Below, one piece after another: positions 60,155 through 64,000 of a stretch of 64,000 nucleotides of DNA (its first letter is position 1; each line of letters starts with the position of its first letter). Origin of the DNA: Azonexus hydrophilus (GTDB lineage: Bacteria > Pseudomonadota > Gammaproteobacteria > Burkholderiales > Rhodocyclaceae); NCBI RefSeq assembly GCF_001956855.1, contig NZ_MTHD01000002.1:558001-622000 (forward strand). The letters run 5' to 3'. The translations under genes and the position numbers were made by a program. Under the pieces are notes generated by a model. It was not told where the DNA came from, did no database searches, and worked only from the letters and a program-made list of their open reading frames with translations.

Positions 60155-60748
60155 TCAGCGCAGGGAGATTTCGACCCGCCGGTTGCGTGGTTCGCTGACT
60201 TCGTCCCGTGTTGCCACCAGCAAGTTGCGTTCGCCGTGCGACTCGATGCTCAGGGCATGGACTTTCAGTCCCCTGGCCTTGATCAGTTCGCCGATCACCT
60301 TTGCACGTTGCAGCGCCAGGGCCTCGTTGACGTCGGCCTTGCCAATGGTGTCGGTATGGCCGATGATCGAAACATCGACGGCAGGACGCCGACCAGCGGC
60401 CTCGATGATTTTTGGCAACAGTGCAGTCGAAGCTTCGGTCAGGCGGGCGCCGCCGCTCTCGAAATACAGCAGGAAACGCTCGGGCAGTATCGGCCGGGCC
60501 GCCATGGCACTACCGAAGTCGCGCTGTATCGTTTCGGCTGCCACCGGCGCGGCACGGGTCGAACCATCCAGCGCAGCACCATGACCGGACTGGTTGACGA
60601 CCTGCTCCCCCTTGCTGCCCTTGACCACCACCGCACCGGTGGAGCCGTCCGGGTTGTCGAGCAGGACGACATAGGACTTGCTGGCGCAACCGCCGAGCAG
60701 GCCGATGCCCAGAAATGCGGCAAGCAGTTTGGCATGAATTCCGCGCAT
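60155..60748 (-). CDS. OmpA-family lipoprotein
   Basis: A 197-residue outer-membrane lipoprotein: lipobox LLGGC with Cys21, a short linker with Val/Gly-rich strands, then an OmpA C-terminal peptidoglycan-binding domain (about 85-197: LYFESGGARLTE, SIIGHTDTIGKADVNEALALQ, and the C-terminal RNRRVEISLR). It anchors the outer membrane to the wall and could pass envelope signals. It lies 3 nt after the FecR protein and 39 nt before the HD-GYP gene. Confidence 0.88.
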   Translation of the reverse strand: MRGIHAKLLAAFLGIGLLGGCASKSYVVLLDNPDGSTGAVVVKGSKGEQVVNQSGHGAALDGSTRAAPVAAETIQRDFGSAMAARPILPERFLLYFESGGARLTEASTALLPKIIEAAGRRPAVDVSIIGHTDTIGKADVNEALALQRAKVIGELIKARGLKVHALSIESHGERNLLVATRDEVSEPRNRRVEISLR

Positions 60749-60751
60749 GGC

Positions 60752-61186
60752 TTACTCCCCGACGTTAACCAGGAAATGCGTGCCGCGCACGCCGATGGTG
60801 CCGGTCGGCGTCTCGATCGAGACCGCATCGGGCTGCAGCTTGGCGATCACGCCGGAAACATAATTGAGGCTGCCACGGGTCAGCTTGCTGCCCATTTTCA
60901 GCTTGCCCTGACCAGGTGCGTAGAGGTAGTCGGTGACGGTCAGTTCGGTATTGGGGCCAAAGGACATCACCGTCTCGTCCTTGAAGGTGACCCCCATCGA
61001 GGCCTGAGCCGCGGTCCTGAGGACCGAACCGGCAAACACCGGGGTGCCCACCTCCGCCTTGACCGGCTTGCCGTCATGGCTGACCGAGGCTTCACCACTG
61101 ACTGTCTTGACGAAGCCGACCGGCGGATCCGCAGCCAGCACAAGCATGGGAACAGACAGCATCAATGCCAGTATTTTCTTTTTCAT
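60752..61186 (-). CDS. FecR-domain periplasmic protein
   Basis: A 144-residue protein with a signal peptide (MKKKILALMLSVPMLVLAA) and a single FecR domain, FVKTVSGEASVSHDGKPVKAEV to TPTGTIGVRGTHFLV. Unlike iron-dicitrate FecR there is no N-terminal cytosolic anti-sigma part and no transmembrane helix; a secreted binding module is likely. It is divergent from the CHASE2-cyclase (116 bp gap), a pairing I recall as recurrent in proteobacteria. Confidence 0.85.
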   Translation of the reverse strand: MKKKILALMLSVPMLVLAADPPVGFVKTVSGEASVSHDGKPVKAEVGTPVFAGSVLRTAAQASMGVTFKDETVMSFGPNTELTVTDYLYAPGQGKLKMGSKLTRGSLNYVSGVIAKLQPDAVSIETPTGTIGVRGTHFLVNVGE

Positions 61187-61302
61187 TTTGCGACCCCTCC
61201 GGACTATGTCTTGCATGTACAAATCTTTCGCCATCAGGCTTCAGCGTATCATAGGAAAGTACCGGATAATCAGCCAAATAACCGACCCTGTCAGGTTTTG
61301 CG

Positions 61303-63453
61303 ATGAAAAGCGTTTCCCGCTGGATACTTCTCCTCCCGTTTGCCGTCATCGTCCTGGCAATCGTCGTCCAGTCGCTCGCCGATGCATCGATGCAGGTCGT
61401 CCGCCACGCCGTTTTCGATCAGTATCAGCGCTGGCAGCCACGCGCCTATGTCGAAGCCCCGATCAGGGTCATCGACATCGATGAAGAGAGCCTGACCCGC
61501 TTCGGTCAATGGCCGTGGCCACGGACCCTCCTCGCCCGGATGAGCGCCCGTTTGACGGATGCCGGAGTCGCGGCCATCGGATTCGATGTCATGTTTGCCG
61601 AAGCCGACCGCACCTCGCCACGGGCCATTGCCGATCTCTGGCGCCTGGATGGCGGTTTGCGCCGGGATATCGAGGCCTTGCCCGATCACGACCAGCTTTT
61701 TTCCCGACAGCTGGCTCAATCGGAGGCCGTGCTCGGCTTTGCCCTGACTCGCAGCGGCAATGATGACAAGTCCCCGGCGCGCAAGGCCGCCTTCGTCAAT
61801 CTCGGCGAAAACCAGATCGCCTGGGTGCATGGCTTCGCCGGTGCGGTGCCGGCCCTGCCCGAGCTGGAAAACGCTGCCCGCGGCAACGGCGCGCTGACTT
61901 TTGTGCCTGATAACGATGGCGTGGTCCGGCGCGTGCCGCTGGTTCTGCGCCAAGGCGACCTCCCGCTGCCGACGCTGGTCAGCGAAAGCTTGCGCGTGGC
62001 CCAGGCGGCACCAGTGATTTTCCTGCGCAGCGCCGGCCATCTGCAGCAGATGACCGGTAGCCGCGACAACGCCGGCCTGGGCGAAATCCGGATCGGTGAA
62101 CTGAGCATCCCGACGACGCCGCAGGGCGAAATCTGGGTACATTACAGCGGCCACCAGAAGGCGCGCACCCTGCCGGCCTGGCGGGTCCTCGAGGACGATG
62201 CCGCGCTGGCCTCGCTGGCCGGCCATATCGTACTCGTCGGCAGTTCCGCGCAAGGCCTGATGGACCTGCGTTTCAGCCCGTTCGGCCTGGTTCCCGGCGT
62301 CGAAGTGCATGCCGAGGCGCTGGAGCAGATCCTGACCGGGCATTACCTTGAACGCCCAGCCTGGGCCAAGGGGCTCGAATTCGCTGCGCTGGTCGCTGGC
62401 GGCCTGCTGGCCGGTTTCCTGGCGCTGCGCACGCGCGCCATGATCGCGGCCGGCGCCTGCCTGCTGCTGATGTTTGCGGCTGGTGCCGGATCATGGCTAG
62501 CGTTCACCGACAGTCGCCTGCTGATCGACCCCAGCTTGCCGCTGCTCGGCATCCTGTGGTCGTTCGCCCTCTGCAGCCTGGCCCACCATTTCATCACCGA
62601 ACGCGATCAGCGCTGGATCAGGACGGCCTTTGCCCGCTACGTCTCGCCCAATCGCGTCGCCCACCTGCTCGAGCATCAGGAAGACATGGCGCTCGGCGGG
62701 CAGCGACGGACCTGCAGTTTCATCTTCACCGACCTGGCCGGTTTCACGTCGCTGATGGAGGGCATCGACCCGGCACGCGCCGTCGCGCTGCTCAACGACT
62801 ATCTTGACGGGATGATCGCCATCGCCTTCCGTCACGAAGGCACGCTCGACCGGATCGTCGGCGATGCCGTGGCCATCATGTTCTCCGCCCCCTTGGCCCA
62901 GGCCGATCACTGCGCCCGGGCGCTGGCCTGCGCGCAGGAGATGGAGGTTTTCGCCAGAGACTATTCGCGGCGGCTGATCGACCAGGGCATTCCCTTCGGC
63001 GCCACGCGCATCGGGGTTCATGCCGGCGAGGTCATTGTCGGCAATTTCGGCGGCAAGACCATGTTCGACTACCGGGCGCTGGGCGACCCGGTCAACACCG
63101 CAGCGCGCCTGGAATCGGCCAACAAGCATCTGGGGACCTGCGTCTGCGTCTCCGAAACCATTCTGGCCGAGGTGCCCGACGCCGAAGTTCGCCCGGTCGG
63201 CAAGGTGGTATTCAAGGGCAAGACCCACGCGCTGGCCGTGTTCGAAACGCTGGGACCATCCAGCGCGGCGGGCCGGGCGCCGCTCGATCGCTATCTGACC
63301 GCCTACCACGCCCTGGTTGCCGATCCAGCCGCAGCCACCCGGCTGTTTGCCGAGCTGCATGGCGACCATCCCGACGACCGGCTGGTCGCCATGCAGCATC
63401 GCCGCCTGCAGGATGGACAAGGCGGCGACCTGATCGTGCTCGCCGACAAGTAA
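61303..63453 (+). CDS. CHASE2 domain-containing class III adenylate/guanylate cyclase
   Basis: A 716-residue membrane cyclase. An N-terminal helix (about 7-27) is followed by a periplasmic CHASE2 domain (about 40-340: IDIDEESLTRFGQWPWPR, AIGFDVMFAEADR), then three helices (about 350-430) and a catalytic domain (about 470-640). Metal Asp residues are in FIFTDLAGFTSLM and IVGDAVAIMFSAP. DYRALGDPVNTAARLESANK carries the Asn/Arg transition-state pair, and the preceding GGKTMFDY places Lys and Asp as in adenylate-type enzymes. cAMP product is inferred. Confidence 0.92.
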   Translation: MKSVSRWILLLPFAVIVLAIVVQSLADASMQVVRHAVFDQYQRWQPRAYVEAPIRVIDIDEESLTRFGQWPWPRTLLARMSARLTDAGVAAIGFDVMFAEADRTSPRAIADLWRLDGGLRRDIEALPDHDQLFSRQLAQSEAVLGFALTRSGNDDKSPARKAAFVNLGENQIAWVHGFAGAVPALPELENAARGNGALTFVPDNDGVVRRVPLVLRQGDLPLPTLVSESLRVAQAAPVIFLRSAGHLQQMTGSRDNAGLGEIRIGELSIPTTPQGEIWVHYSGHQKARTLPAWRVLEDDAALASLAGHIVLVGSSAQGLMDLRFSPFGLVPGVEVHAEALEQILTGHYLERPAWAKGLEFAALVAGGLLAGFLALRTRAMIAAGACLLLMFAAGAGSWLAFTDSRLLIDPSLPLLGILWSFALCSLAHHFITERDQRWIRTAFARYVSPNRVAHLLEHQEDMALGGQRRTCSFIFTDLAGFTSLMEGIDPARAVALLNDYLDGMIAIAFRHEGTLDRIVGDAVAIMFSAPLAQADHCARALACAQEMEVFARDYSRRLIDQGIPFGATRIGVHAGEVIVGNFGGKTMFDYRALGDPVNTAARLESANKHLGTCVCVSETILAEVPDAEVRPVGKVVFKGKTHALAVFETLGPSSAAGRAPLDRYLTAYHALVADPAAATRLFAELHGDHPDDRLVAMQHRRLQDGQGGDLIVLADK

Positions 63454-63459
63454 GGCCGA

Positions 63460-64000
63460 CTACGCGTGCGCCTGCCCGGCGGCGAAGGGATAGCTTGCGA
63501 GCACGCGATAATTCGAGCCCGCTGCTGACAACTGCGAACGGACCAGGACGAAACCCTGGCAGTGCCAGTCACGCGCAGGTGCCAGCGGTTTTTCCGGCGG
63601 TATCCGCTGGGCCTTGCGCAGCAAGGTGACATGCGGGAAAAATGCCGATTTTCTGCGGTCGACCGAAAAATTGCCGGCAATCAGCCGTTCGCGCAGCAAC
63701 CCGGCGAGTTCGCCGAGCGCTGGCGGCGGCGCGGTGAAACCCGCCCAGACGATATCGTTGTGCGCCCAGCCGGCAACACGGTCGAGTCTCAGGTCAAAGG
63801 CCGGGAGCGAAATACCGCGCGCTGCGGCGGCCAATTCTTCCAGGCGGGATTCGGCGACATTGCCGACGAAAGCCAGCGTCAGGTGAACCGTCCCGGCTCG
63901 GGTCGGTCGACCGCCGCAACTGGCGGCGAGTTCAGCCGCCAGCCCGGCCAGGTCGTCGGCGACTGCGGTCGACGGCCATAAAGCGAAGAAAACGCGGGCG
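63460..64000 (-). CDS. thpR: RNA 2',3'-cyclic phosphodiesterase (LigT/ThpR), 5' end cut off
   Basis: 2H phosphoesterase superfamily. The gene runs off the right edge and lacks only the first few codons. The two HxT motifs are visible: HLTLAFVGN in the first half and HVTLLRK in the second. RVFFALWP at the window edge is the family N-terminus. It hydrolyses RNA 2',3'-cyclic phosphates in vitro. It converges with the cyclase gene, 6 nt between stops. Two iterated word copies lie inside. Confidence 0.9.
   Translation of the reverse strand, partial: ARVFFALWPSTAVADDLAGLAAELAASCGGRPTRAGTVHLTLAFVGNVAESRLEELAAAARGISLPAFDLRLDRVAGWAHNDIVWAGFTAPPPALGELAGLLRERLIAGNFSVDRRKSAFFPHVTLLRKAQRIPPEKPLAPARDWHCQGFVLVRSQLSAAGSNYRVLASYPFAAGQAHA

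Overview
The window is a gene-dense, GC-rich chromosomal segment of a Gram-negative bacterium. Gene content and operon structure point to a betaproteobacterium, most likely Rhodocyclales (a Dechloromonas/Azonexus-type organism). This is inferred from protein character and the Burkholderia-like type VI secretion gene order; no database was searched. About 64 protein genes and one tRNA are described. Both end genes (fabD, thpR) are cut by the window. I saw no transposase, prophage, CRISPR array or rRNA.

Layout. 0-3 kb (minus): the yceD-rpmF-plsX-fabH-fabD lipid/ribosome operon. 3-4.4 kb (plus): maf and an RsmI-like methylase. 4.4-7.4 kb (minus): sppA, a Rieske protein, a HAD phosphatase and rluC. 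7.8-10.4 kb: rne after a 399-bp leader region. 10.5-14.3 kb: LMW-PTP, uvrB and the divergent aminotransferase. 14.4-19.6 kb: an unusual AsmA-like membrane protein, tRNA-Asn with a textbook promoter and terminator, moaA and a PAS-GGDEF-EAL protein. 19.6-21.4 kb: typA. 21.5-33.9 kb: a type VI secretion (T6SS) locus, tssH-G-F-E-hcp-C-B plus a TPR lipoprotein on minus, and tssJ-K-L on plus. 33.9-38.3 kb (minus): ankyrin, tatD, pilZ, holB, tmk, mltG. 38.4-42.3 kb: ygfZ, NRDE protein, L,D-transpeptidase, tadA, Ca2+/cation antiporter. 42.3-45.8 kb: a LysR regulator divergent from an extradiol dioxygenase-cytochrome b561-YceI-YceI operon. 45.9-54.6 kb: guaB/guaA, rnfH-ratA, smpB, a TRIC channel, an orphan response regulator with an Hpt protein, and UDG-rimI-tsaB. 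54.7-63.5 kb is signal-transduction rich: a CpxP-like periplasmic protein beside an OmpR/EnvZ pair, a large HD-GYP sensor, an OmpA-like lipoprotein, a FecR-domain protein and a CHASE2-adenylate cyclase. thpR closes the window.

Functionally most genes are housekeeping (lipid and nucleotide synthesis, translation, DNA repair, cell wall). The accessory interest lies in the T6SS locus, which lacks tssA, tssM and vgrG here, and in the envelope and second-messenger cluster at the right end.

The most unexpected signal is not a gene. The 10-mer TGCGGTCRAC (either strand) occurs 21 times by hand count, in different reading frames, with one perfect inverted pair. No copy was seen between 22.7 and 34.5 kb, which is most of the T6SS region. 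It behaves like a highly iterated or uptake-signal-like word.
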